From NCBI GenBank assembly GCA_020226215.1, contig CM035231.1:52294876-52358875 (forward strand): 64,000 nt of DNA, read 5' to 3'. Source of the DNA: Sindora glabra. Its lineage: Eukaryota; Streptophyta; Magnoliopsida; Fabales; Fabaceae. The notes under the pieces were generated by a model, which was not told the DNA's origin, made no database searches, and saw only the letters and a program-made list of their open reading frames with translations. Made by a program: the position numbers and the translations under genes. Of the stretch, positions 1 through 11,900 are shown piece after piece (position 1 is the first letter of the stretch; each line of letters begins with the position of its first letter).

Positions 1-9
1 TGTTGACAA

Positions 10-510
10 TAGAGGTGTACATGAACTAGGTAACCTGCTCATTCCAATAGGGTTGACCTAAAATAATATAGGATTTGAACTTCTTTTTTTTTGCTCGTTA
101 GGCTCGTTAGGCTTTTTTTATCGAGCCGGGCTCAGGCCAAGATAACCCAACCTAATTATATTAATTTATTTTTTAATAATATAATTATATATTAAAAATT
201 AATTATATTTAATTATTTTTAATAAAAAAATTAATATGATCTAATTAAATATTTTATATCTTTAAATATTATATTATCTTTTCAAATATATATTTTTATT
301 TTAAAAAATTTATTTATATTTAAAAAATAAAAAAATTAATTTTTCTAGTTATTAGGCTAGGCTTTTGCACCATACATTTAAAAAATTAGGTTAGGCCAAT
401 TTTTTTTAAAATATAAATAGGCCAGGCCAGGTTTAAGCCTTAAATTTTATGCACTTTGCCCCGCTTGGCCTAGCCCAAAAATCGCTTGGCCAAACTCATG
501 TACACCTTTA
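10..510. mobile_element. hAT-like non-autonomous element (MITE)
   Basis: The ends are inverted repeats: TAGAGGTGTACATGA at 10-24 and, on the minus strand from 510, TAAAGGTGTACATGA. They are flanked by an 8-bp duplication, GTTGACAA at 2-9 and GTTAACAA at 511-518, with one mismatch. An 8-bp duplication and TAG(A/G)GGTG-type ends are typical of plant hAT elements. The interior is AT-rich with GGCC/GGCT-rich subterminal stretches and has no transposase frame, so it would depend on a partner element. Autonomous relatives cannot be named from this sequence. Confidence 0.75.
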
Positions 511-540
511 GTTAACAATTATTTTTTTATGTATATTATT

Positions 541-2574
541 ACTTCTCAAGACTCTATTCCTCAACAACAGCTCCCCCTTCCTATTAAATTCGTCTATTCT
601 TGTAGAAAATAGGTTCCTACAATAATAGCACTACCATCAAGTGCCACACCAGTTGCTGCATAGCCATCAACTTCATCTCTTTCACCAACGATTTTTTCCT
701 CAAAAGATCCATCTTTTCTATTCTCTAATCTTGATATTTCTATTATCCACCGCAAAGGTACTAATAATTGTACTAAAAAAGGTAGTCTTTTGATATTTCA
801 TCTTATCTCTAATTTTTTGTCATATTCCGCATTACCTATGTCTTTCCAATCTTTTATTGCTTTCTTAGATCATATTACTGTTCCCAGAACTATTTTAAAA
901 ACTCCTTCTTATGATAGATGGCGTATTGCTATGAATGAAGAGATAAAAGCTTTTAAGAATAACAATACTTAGGAACTTATACCCTCACTAAGTGGTAAAA
1001 AGCTTATTGGATACAAGTAGGTATATACAATCCAAGTTAACTCAAATGGTTCTATTGTTTCACTGAAAGCTCGATTGATGGCTAAGGGTTATGCACAAAT
1101 TTATAATATTAATTACTCAGAGACTTTCTCTCTCATTGTTAAAATAATATCTATTTAGCTATTTCTTTCTCTAACTACCTTTCAGCATTGACCTCTTTAC
1201 TAACTTGATGTTAAAATACTTTTCTTCATGATAATTTACATGAAGAAGTCTATATGGAGCAACCTCCTAACTATGATGCTTAAGGAGAGAAAGAAAAGGT
1301 GTGTCGATTAAGAAAATCTTTGTATGAATTAAAGCAATCTCATCGACCATAGTTTGGCAAATTCATTAATATTATAATAAAGTTTTGTATAAAAAAAGTG
1401 ATCATGACCATTTTGTGTTTTACAAACATTCTAAATTTGGGTGTATTCTTCTTGCTATTTAATTGCATTCTGATTACTGGCAGTGATTAAGTGGAAATCT
1501 TAGAATTAAAGAATTTTCTTTAATCAAAGTTTTAAATTAAGAATTTGGGATCACTTCACTATTTCCTAGGTATTAAAATTGTTTGAAGTAACAAAAGAGA
1601 TTTTTATTTTATAGAGGAAATATATTCTTGACTTTTTGAAGAAAACTAGTTTGTTTAGTTTAAAACCATGTGATACTTTTACGATTCCAAATGTTAAACC
1701 TAGATTGGAAAAGGGAGAATTACTAAAAGATCCATAATGTTATAAAAGGTTAGTGGGCAAGCTGAATTATCTTACTATTACAAGATCTAATATTGCTTTT
1801 TCAATGAGTGGAGTAAGTCAATTTATAAGTTTTTCAAAAATTTGTCATTGGGATGCAATTATACATATCTTAAAATATTTAAAAAAAGTACTTGGGTGTG
1901 AAATATTATACCGACATCGTGGTCATTATAGAATTGAAGGTTTTTCTAATGCTGATTAGACAAGATGTTCTATAAATAGAAGATCTACTTCAGAATATTG
2001 TATGTTTATTGGCAGAAATCTCATATCTTGAAAAAGCAAAAAATAAGTAATGGTATCTTGATTTAGTGCAGAATCTGAACATCGAGTCATAACTCATATT
2101 ACTAATAAACTTGTATAGCTTTCTTATCTTTTTAGTCAACTCAGGATTACTTCATCGAGAGCCATGCAATTACAGTGTGATAATCGAGCTACCATTCGTA
2201 TTGCCACAAATCCAGTATTTCATAAATAGATTAAGTTTATAAACATTAATTGTCACTTTGTTAGGCAAAAACTTCAAGAAGCTATTATAGATCTTAAATA
2301 TATAAGAATTGGAGAACAACTTGCTGATTTGTTTATAAAAGCTCTCCTTGAAAAATGGGTTAATGATATTTGTAACAAATTGGACATATTTAATATCTAT
2401 GCTTCAACTTGAGGGAGAGTGTTAGTAAATAAAGTAATATTAGATCCTTATAGGCTAAGACACGAGTTATAAGCCTATATCTTGTAACTTTATATTTTAT
2501 TATTAATAGATATTGCCTACCTCAATTAAGATCATTTAAGATCATGACTTCACAAATCTTCCTTTCTTCTAACA
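541..2574 (+). mobile_element. 5'-truncated, decayed Ty1/copia retrotransposon
   Basis: Three-frame reading recovers copia pol pieces in the right order on the plus strand. First comes the integrase/RT linker and the start of the RT (about 880-1380: WRIAMNEEIKAF, then a KARLMAKGYAQ-like stretch, then LYELKQS). The RNase H/connection region follows (about 1740-2240: KRLVGKLNYLTITRSNIAFS, then a DAN-like SNAD). Stops and frameshifts are frequent, so no product can be made. A polypurine-like GAGGGAGAG at 2411-2419 leads into a short 3' LTR. No 5' LTR, gag or protease is visible. The hAT-like element at 10-510 abuts the left side. The element lies antisense to, and just downstream of, HCF107-like exon 2. 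Confidence 0.85.
2420..2574 (+). repeat. 3' LTR of the decayed copia element
   Basis: This 155-bp segment begins TGTTAG directly after a purine tract and ends CTAACA at 2569-2574, giving the 6-bp inverted ends expected of an LTR. The matching 5' LTR is not in the window, so LTR identity and the target duplication cannot be tested. The call rests on the ends and on their position right after the pol remnant. Confidence 0.6.
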
Positions 2575-2737
2575 ATCAAGTATGTGCCGACAATCTATAG
2601 GCAGAAGCATTATCAGAAAGTCATGCAAAGAAGAAAACATAAGAATATATTACCAGACTCTCCACTGTTTTGACAGAACCAAGCGACTTAAAAATCTGAT
2701 AACTGATCAACATGCAAAGGCAAAACTAAAAACTAAC

Positions 2738-3536
2738 CTGCCAGATGTAGGAATTTTCTCCTTGGGTTGCCTGGCAACCTTTCTCGTATAATTTTCTTGC
2801 TTGAGCTGTTTTTGATTGCTTGATAAAAATCTTCCCCAATGCCACATAAGGTCGACCATCTTCCGGCCAATTGTCTATACACTTAAATTCCATTAAAATT
2901 CACGAAAGACCCATTATCAGGAACACTCCCAAATTGGCAAATTCCCAACAAGCAACAAAAACCAAAACACCATACCTTTTGAAGTATTTTCTCTGCTTCT
3001 TCATAACGATAACTCCTCGCCAAAACCTTTGCTTTGTATAATGCCAAGTCCAAATTCACAGTAAGCAACTTCACTTTAGAATCCGATTCAACCCTTTCTG
3101 GCTCAAACATCGGCATCTTCTTCGCAAATTTTGAAAGCCCGGCATCAATCACAGTACCCTTCAAATCCTCCTCCGCTTCCTCACATTTGTCGTTATTGGA
3201 TTCTTCACCGGAATTCTCCATCACCGGCCGGCGAACCATAAGAACTCCATCCAAGTCCGAACCTTTTCCCGACTCTGCATTGCTGGAACTCTGTTTATTC
3301 GACGTACAGGCCTCCATTGATTCATCCGAAATGGACTTTTTTTCCAGCACTGTGGCTGATGAGTCTCTGAGAGAGCAAGATGGATTTGTGGTGAGATAAG
3401 CAGAAGTGGAGTGGAGGGGTAGAATGGGGACTTTGAAGGCGAATTTGAACAGATGGTTAGGATTCTGCGACTGAGAGAAGAGAGTAAAGTTGATGGTGGA
3501 GGAAGAAGAAGGAGAAGCAGGAGGTAAGGTGGTCAT
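2738..3536 (-). CDS. HCF107: HCF107-like chloroplast HAT/TPR RNA-binding protein, exons 1-2 only
   Basis: Exon 1 runs 3536 to 2976 (ATG, 187 codons) and exon 2 runs 2881 to 2738 (48 codons). They are joined across a 94-bp intron with GTATGG donor and AG acceptor, phase 0. The first 45 or so residues are Ser/Thr-rich and basic, like a plastid transit peptide. An acidic linker follows, then a conserved block (FAKKMPMFEPERVES, then NLDLALYKAKVLARSYRYEEAEKILQK) that runs into exon 2 (CIDNWPEDGRPYVALGK, ending GENSYIWQ). This is the start of the half-a-TPR array of HCF107. In Arabidopsis HCF107 acts in plastids on the 5' region of psbH RNA and is needed for photosystem II. A GTTAGT donor follows exon 2 at 2737, but the next expected exon (beginning CWAVLE in the family) is not found down to position 1. 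Either intron 2 holds the copia insertion and the gene continues beyond the window, or this is a truncated copy. Family identity is strong; functional status is unknown. Confidence 0.85.
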
Positions 3537-4140
3537 TTCTGGTTAACGGATTAAACTGTGCGAATTACGTGAAATGGAAAATGTAAGGCGGGAGCCGGGA
3601 GGAGGAGGAAGAACAGAGCGTTCAGAATTACTTTTTTAGCCCTCTATGAAATTGTTATTGATATTAACTGGTAATTACTTTATGCCTAATTATAAGTACA
3701 GCAATGAAATTGACTCCTCAAAATAAATTTGATAATATTACAAAAAGAAGCATCAAATTTTACTCCCTTGAGAGGTCTAAATTTGTTTAAAAAAACCTAA
3801 ATTAGAAAAATAGACATTTTTATTATGGCATAATCACATAGTTGAAAATAATATTCACGGAAAGAAAGATGCTATCAAGTGGAGGGGTAGTTCAGTAACA
3901 TCGAAATATGCTTGTCAGTGGTCCGAAATTGTCCACGTGGTCATGTAACTTATGTAGCTGAGAACTCCATCTAGACGGAAGATTTTCGTGATACGTGTAA
4001 TATTTTGATTAGTAACTGTGCTCATGCTAGTTGATAGCAGCGTCGTGAGACTCGAAAAGCAAGAATAAAAGGCGGAAATGAAAAAATCACCCCGAAAAGT
4101 TTTTTTTTTTGGGGGCATGAAATTTAATTTTAATAAAATA
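3537..4140. other. Upstream region of the HCF107-like gene
   Basis: No gene is seen. This stretch should hold the promoter and 5' UTR of the minus-strand HCF107-like gene. A purine-rich stretch lies at about 3590-3615 on the plus strand. No TATA box could be assigned with confidence. Confidence 0.4.
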
Positions 4141-4403
4141 TGCTTTCTCCGTTTTTATTTATGCATCATTATTAACTAATTTTATATATATTAAAAAATT
4201 AATTTTATTTATTTATTTTAACAAATTTTATAATATTATAATTTGTGCATAAAATTTAAGATAATTAAAAATAAAAAATATAAAAATATAAATACAATTT
4301 AATTAATAATATAAAATAATATTAATAAAAAAGAATGATAAACTTAAAAAAAATATTTAATACTTCGTTAGAAAATGATAAATAAAAAAGAACGGAAAGA
4401 GTA
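4141..4403. mobile_element. Stowaway-like MITE
   Basis: The element is 263 bp and AT-rich. Its inverted ends are TGCTTTCTCCGTTTTTATTT on the plus strand from 4141 and TACTCTTTCCGTTCTTTTTT on the minus strand from 4403, both resembling the Stowaway TACTCCCTCCGT end. TA dinucleotides at 4139-4140 and 4404-4405 fit the TA target duplication of Tc1/mariner-type elements. There is no coding capacity. It sits between the HCF107-like and Fip1-like genes. Confidence 0.75.
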
Positions 4404-5909
4404 TAAAATAAGGCTTACACTTATGCTTATGCATTGGTGCTTATTTAGAAAATAAAAAATTCTTATCAATTAGGAAATTACAATTATAAATTTAAGAGAG
4501 AAATAAATATAAAAAATTATTTAAAATTAAGAATTCTGATAAAAAATAGTAAATATCAAAATAAAAATTATATCTTTCTCTTTTGGAAAATAATATAAAA
4601 TTAATGAAAAAAAAAAGAAAAGAAGAGTATTCAAATCCTATCAAATATTATTTTTATAAAATTGTTGAATCATTTTATTTTTCATAATATTTTATCATAA
4701 ATTTTTTTATATGAAATTTAAAAAATGATGAAACATTTGGTGACATAATTACAATTATTTTACTTACAACAAGCAAAATTATAATTTATTGTAAGAAATT
4801 TTGCAATAATTTTTATTTTTTGGTGAATAGAAATTTTTTGTTGCTGCCAAGGCAAATCATTTTAAATTTTCAATTAAATAAATTTTACCATAAAAATATG
4901 CTTTGACATGTATGGTGACAGCACAGTTTAATTTTTAGAGTGATTACATTATTTTATCTCCTAAGGAATGCCTTTTAGAGTAATTTGGTTGGATTTAATT
5001 TAAGTTAAAAAGCAGCTACTGCGGCAGTTAATGCAGCGGAAGAGAACTTTCGCGTAAAGTGTGTTGGTCTTGCCTGTTACGTTGCAACAAATTCTTAAAG
5101 TCCTGACTTCAGAATTAGTTCGCAATAAGCAGCAACTGAAGACAAATGAGAATCCCAGGCAAGTTTTCGTATTCCTGCGTTAAAAGCTAAAATCACAGTG
5201 CTGCTTCTGGGAGAACACGAACCGATATTGTCAACAAAAGCACCAATGAAATGGTTAGCGGATATCAGCTATGAATTTTTCCCCCATTAATAGTTCAACG
5301 GAACCCTTTATCCTTTTGTTCATGGTTTCAAAATCTTTTCGTTTCCCCTAAATTGAAATCTTAGAACATTACCTCATGCCCTGCATTTTGGGAAAACTAC
5401 TTTAAAAGAACGATTTTCTGAGTGTTTCTTGTGAAAATAATGCTGCTAAAAGGAGGGATAACCCCAAGGCAGTAAATAAACAGGCACAACAAAACCTATC
5501 CCAGATATTCAACCTACTTACTGTTTGTCAAATCCAAAATCTCTAAGGAACCAGCATGACTGAAAGCGACTCCATGCTAGCAGGAAGCAGAAAACGCAGA
5601 ATTCATGACCGTATCACAGATAAAGTAATAAGAACATGAAGATTATGAAATAAGAAACAAGCGCCACAATGGGAATATCCAAGAATTTTCTTGATCAGAC
5701 TATGAATGTCAAAGAGTTAATAACCCTTAATAATACAGAGCTTTCAACACTTTCACAATAATTACTAGGCTTGCTGAACTTTATTTGAAGCCAAGATAAG
5801 CAAATAATGAAGGTATAATCTGTAGACTAATCTCATGTTGTCAAAGGCCTGAAATTTTTTCCTTGTCATAATAGGTTTCTGCTCTATAATAAATCTCAAG
5901 ATAGATGTC
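4404..5909. other. Intergenic, 3' flank of the Fip1-like gene
   Basis: 4404-5000 is AT-rich with no frame of note. 5000-5909 has a more balanced composition and probably includes the 3' UTR of the Fip1-like gene on the minus strand, but no polyadenylation signal could be fixed with confidence. No other gene is seen. Confidence 0.4.
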
Positions 5910-8900
5910 TCAAACAAATGTAACAATTTGGCTACCACCCCAACGCCTCTTTCGAGCTGGCCTATGTTGCTTTATCTCATCTGTACCAACAACCAAGTCA
6001 CCATTAAGCTTTGAACTCCCTTCTGCTTCCTTTTTAATGGTGATGGGCTCCTTGAAGCGCTCCCTGCGTTTCTCCATCTTTGCTAATGTCTCAAGAATCC
6101 GCCGCTTGTCATAACCACCTTTATTGTTCTCCTGATCGGACTTACTTTTATTTTGCAGCAATTTCCTCTTCGCGCTGCCAGTCAGTGCCATTCTCTCAGA
6201 AACATCTCTTCTGGTTACGGAAGCTTCTATGAGCCGTTCTTCTGTCACTATCTGGCCTTCCTCAATATCCAAGCCTTCTTTGTGCCCCTCACCTGGAATG
6301 TTCTGAAGCCATTTTCTTTTGTTATGTTCTACCTTGAATTTGGAGATGTTGGATTTGGTAGACTTATGAGAGTCATCAAATTTCAGTAAAGCAGTCTGCT
6401 TCTTTGCAATCCCCTCATCCAAATTTTCCAGCCGACTATTGTATATGAGTTGTCTAGCTCTGGAACTTCTTCCCCAGGACTGCAGAATGATTCATCAGGA
6501 CAAATCACAAATGCTTATCAAGCTTGGGTTATCAAACGAAACACCAGAAAAATATCAATACATCACAAAAAGAGCCAGTGATGTTGGACACATGAAGTAT
6601 GATGCATTTAAACAGGTCTAAAAGCAAAATTTTTGAGCTTAAGCCCAATGTCAAGTCATTATCAAATGACCACTGGGCAGGTAAATATATTATAAGAAAC
6701 ATACGCCCGAAACCACACTAAAATGGAAAACTACACAACTTATTCCAACCTTTGAGCATAAGCTCAATGTCAGAGAAATATACTGACAATCAATCAATCA
6801 TAAGCTCTCTCCCTCTCCTTGATTCAATGTAGAATGACTGATGTACGCCATGCAACAATTATCTCTGCTACTTTAAAGCTAAATATTTCTAGACCAAGTA
6901 TTGTTGTGTGGCATACATCATCGGATCAAGTAAATGCTGCAAAATATTGAATCGAATGACAGAGATCAATGTCTTTCCAGCATAAAATTAACAAACAATA
7001 ATCCCCTCGCACACCCTGAACCATCTGCTATGGATAAACACTTTAATGGAGGTAAGTAAAACTCAATAGAATGGTAAATGATACAAAGAAAGCCAGAAAT
7101 TAGTCGGTAAGTAAAACTACATAAAATGGTCATGCTATAAAGAACACAGGTACCATAACAACAGATATGTAAATGCCTGAGCAGACACCATCCTTATAGC
7201 CCAATACGGTTACATAAAAACATAAAAGAGTTAGAAAATCTTGGTCAAATATATAACAGAACATACTATACAGGAACATACTCCACCTTAAACACTAATG
7301 CAGACTTTTGAAGGCATTATAGATGCTTGCAACTGTTCATTACAATCATGCACACATAAGAAAAGGAATCATGCACACATGATATAATTAAGTGGGATAG
7401 ATACATCCAATACCCTCCAAACTGCACAAGTATAAAAGTCAAACAAGAGCATGAATCACAAAGTATATACTATATAACATGTCTAGTAGATTGACGATTC
7501 CCACCATTACCCAAAAAAATTGGGGAAAAAAAAATACTGTATCAACAAGCACTATGACAGAGGCTCTAGCTGTTCATTGATACATGTACAAAATTCTTTT
7601 AATTCTGGATGACCAATCCCTAAGCTTGATTGAGTGGTGAAGTTCAAGATAATTTATATGCAAGAGAGCAAAGAGAGGGGTGTTTAGTTACAGTTAAAAA
7701 TATAAACCTCCTTTGGATTCAAGTACCTAATTAAATTAAGCTGTGAACAAATATAACAACCAACAATCACAAAAGCAAGAACTGTATGGTGAAAGTATCA
7801 GTTACAATGATAAACTGGTGAAAATGTGATAAAAACTCTCCATGCTGAGAAATTATCTTCTTTTACCTACAGAAAGCATGCATAAAACTGAAATCATAAT
7901 GACTTCCAAGAATTTTATAGATTTTATTAATGGAATTGACCTAAAATTTCCACTAATTTAGCTTAATACAAGGCTGAAACTCAAGCACATCACTACAGTA
8001 TGGGACTCGTTCAAAAGCATAATAAAACAGAAGTGGGAAGGAAAAGAAAGATTGCAATATTTAAGAGGGAGACTGAGGGCGGTAGTACAGTGGGCATTCA
8101 ATGAAATAGCACTAACAAAAAGAATTAAAATGAAGCGCCCAACAGATGTGGAGTATCTCATATGTACAAGTACAGCCATGCAAGTTCTTAACCACAGTTT
8201 CCCCAAATTTACCTTTCCTTCCTCATCAACCAAGTCAACTGAATTCCTGCAACTCAGTGATGCTTGCCCACGCTTACCTCTATATATACTCTTAGAGCTT
8301 CTTCTAATAAAGTTGTCACTACCTCTCCTGGACATATTCAGCTGGCGCTGATGTATTTGTACATCTTCATTTTGCACCTTATCATGCAGACATTTATATC
8401 TGGCACGTGATCTTTCATACCTTGAAGTTTCCTCATAGAGGAATGTTGCCATTTCAGCACCCACTTCATGGTGATGCCTATGAATAACACCAGCCTCAGT
8501 CCAATGCAGGAGTTCAGATGGGGAACGATATCTTTTTCTCCCCAACTCACATTCTTTTGCAGGATCAATTATATAGTCTTCATCTTCAGCATCATCATCA
8601 TAACCATAATACCAGTCGCTGCCTCTGTCATCTCTAGTATGTTTATGTCTTCTATGTCCCACAAAATTTTCATTTGTTCTTGGGTCATGCACATAATTCC
8701 TGAGTGAATCTGTAACAGAATCTCTATAATACCGTGAACTTAAATTCCCATGATGAGTGTATTTCTGACACTCTTCCATTCTCACAGACCAGAAACTATC
8801 CAAGTCTCTGTCATGATGTCTACCCCTTCTGGCAGCTCTTTTAAGCCCGCCATCAACTTGTGGAAACTGCTGATCATATTTATTACCTCTCTGAGTAACA

Positions 8901-11900
8901 GGAATTGACATTCTACAGTTGTTTATGAATTCATCCTCACACGCATCAAACCAATGATCATTATCAAAATTTCTGTGCCTAAAATGGGGCTTGCCATGCA
9001 TTCTTCTTCTTTCAGTATCCCTCTGCTTAGCAGGGAAATCAAAATGTTTAGCAAAAAACTGCCTGGAGTCTCTATAAGAAAGAGGGCTTAAGTCATCAGC
9101 AGAGTATCCAGCATTAGCTTCATACCAATCTCTCTCACTGTCTTCATTATCTCCCATCAGACTTCTTTGTTCAAAAAGATACTCACTCTCATCCCAATTT
9201 CTCATAGCATATCGGTTCATATTTTCTCTAAAGCTGCCGCAGCCTTTCAAATATTTAGTGTAAACTGTGTTAGCAAGGCCATCAGCAACACTTTCCCCAC
9301 TATAATGGCAGGATTGTTCTGCGTCCTTATAATCACAATATGAAACATCTCTTCTGCTAGAACAACCAAAATCTCGAAGTCGTTCTTTCTGTCTATCATA
9401 ATCAGTTAATTCATCATCCAAGAAAGGAAGGTCCCTTGCACGAGAAATGTGGATGGAGGAAACATCATTATCATGTTCGCTGCTCTTATTAAATTTAGAG
9501 CCATGCTCATATCTAACACTTCGATGCCTTTGATCCTTTGAGATTTGACCTTCATTTCTTGAATAATAATCCATATTTACTGAATTTCTGTCGTTCTTTA
9601 AGTTCTTCAGAAAAAATGGTGTAGAGTCCCTTGATTTAGTGATAGAATTCAATGACCCCCTCCTCAAAGGACTATCATGTTTCTCATGTTTGACAAGTAC
9701 ACTATTTTCAGTTGCCTCAGAATCACTATCAGAATAGGAAGTCAGACTAAGCTCCTGATCACCAAGTGATAACTCTGCTTCACTCAAGCCCGGATCAGCA
9801 CTGTATGTATCAAATCCATTTCCCTTCTCTGCTTTCAATGCTCCTGCAGTATCTTCCAAAGGTTGCACCGTCTGATGCTGATGATTAATATCTTTCTCCA
9901 AACTGAGAATCTGGTCAGTCCTGTGAAATTGAAAGCACACGAGTTAAGTGAACTTCACAAGATGAGTTCCAATCTCTAATAAGTGGTTCCAAGAAAATAT
10001 TACTTATAAAAAATAAACTTATGTTAAAATAAAACAAGAAAACAATAAGTCATTTACAACCAAGAATTAATTCATCAAATAAGAAATGATGAAACCTGGA
10101 ATGGTAAATCGTCAAAATGCAAAATACCTACTACTAATACTTAGTAGCAAACTGTTAAGATAAAATTAGCTCCAATAGACTACTATTACAATGTAATATC
10201 CCTTTTGGTCACCCACAAGGGCACATTCTTAGCAAAAAAACTGCCAACATGAGACTAGAATTATTCAATCTCAAACAACAAGAGCTCAAACAATAAAAGA
10301 AAAAGAACCTTTACAGATATTCAGAATAGAAAATTGTGGAATATTAGTTCTTCATATTGACAAATCAAAACTCTCTAATATCAATGATGCTTCTATTTTC
10401 ATAAAATCATCCAAGAGATGATGTCTGATTCTGACACTAGACAAACTTACCTGGACTTCAATTATGAAGATACAAAAATGCAAGAATGCATCAAGGAAAC
10501 TGAAAGAGTGCATTTCCTAATCTCCTAGAATTCTCACAACCACAAACTTAGGGTGGAGGAAAAAAAAAATTCCAAATCCAGTATCTGAGAAAACTGCAGA
10601 CCTTTCACGAACAGAAGAGTCATCTGATTTTTTTAAGTCTTCCAAATGCTCTTCAAAGAGGACATTACAGTGTTCACTGCCAGAACTGACAATGTTACTC
10701 TTATTATTTGCACTGAACTCCCCATCTTCAGATGGCTCATGCACATTGCTATTTCCAGAACCAGAACAATCACCAGGGGACTCGAGCTTGATCTGCTTCA
10801 AACATGCATAATTACTACAAAGGCAAGAGAGTAAGCTGCAGCCAAAAAATTATGGTAGACTTGTAGTGAGATCTCACCTCTATAACAACATCAGAATCTC
10901 TATTTCTACCACGAGGATGCCTTACATCCATGGATGGTTGGCGTTCACCACTGCTGTCTTCAACTTGAATTGCTTTGCCTGTTGGCTGAATTACCAAATG
11001 CTAGTCAGTAACAGAATCCAGGGCATATTTGCATGCAACACATCTAGGGAATAGATTAAGTTGAATACACTAATAAAAAATCAAAAGTCGATAAATGGAA
11101 AAAGCAATAGTTTAATATCAATATACCACTTCACTTTCTGATGAAGGAGAAAGTTTATTTTCTGAAACAGCTTGATCAACTTGTTCTCTCATGGCTTTCT
11201 GAATTACACCCTAGGTAAGTAAGATAGAACAAGAGAACTCAGCAAATGGCACAATAACACAACATATTATACAATCCACAGAGATTATGTTACACACCCA
11301 ATATATCTTTGGATACTCATTAACAGGAATACCAGACTGGATAGATTCTTGCCAAATTTCTTTCTGCATTAAGTTTTTAAGTGTTCTCTAATACCATTAT
11401 CAAAAGGGTTTATTTATTTGAGAAAATTCGTCTCAATTCGTACTCTTGCAGGTTTTCTGAAAATTTTTCATACTTTTCACAACTTTTATATAAAAATTTT
11501 GAAAAAAAATTTATGCAACTTTTTGTGCACTTGTTACAAGTGAAACCTGTACTATGAAAACATTACAAGATTTTATATAAAGAGTTGCAACTTTTATGAC
11601 CTTTGAATTAAACTTTCATAAAAACTTTCAATTATGTACTGAAGCATTACCCTTGTCAAAAGATGTAAACAAAACCAAATTTCAATAATTTCTTCACAAG
11701 AAACTTTAAAGAGATGACCTAGCAGATAATGCAAGAGAAGGTAGTGGAAACATCAGTCCCGCCAGCTAGAATACAAAATACATGCACAATTCATGCTAAG
11801 AGTTAAACAGACAAAACAAGGGACAGGCGTCAAACAAATATTACAAGGCAAAATGTTTTGAGCACAAGAAAGTGCTCACCAGTGATTCACAGTATTGCTT

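Noticed and set aside
2582..2791. Plus-strand ORF of 69 codons
   Set aside because: It overlaps exon 2 of the HCF107-like gene on the opposite strand, where the conserved protein is found.
3034..3399. Plus-strand ORF of 121 codons
   Set aside because: It is antisense to HCF107-like exon 1 and lacks recognisable content.
8052..8707. ORFs opposite or in other frames of the Fip1-like exon 8
   Set aside because: They are shadows of the long charged exon, which joins in phase to the rest of the Fip1 gene.
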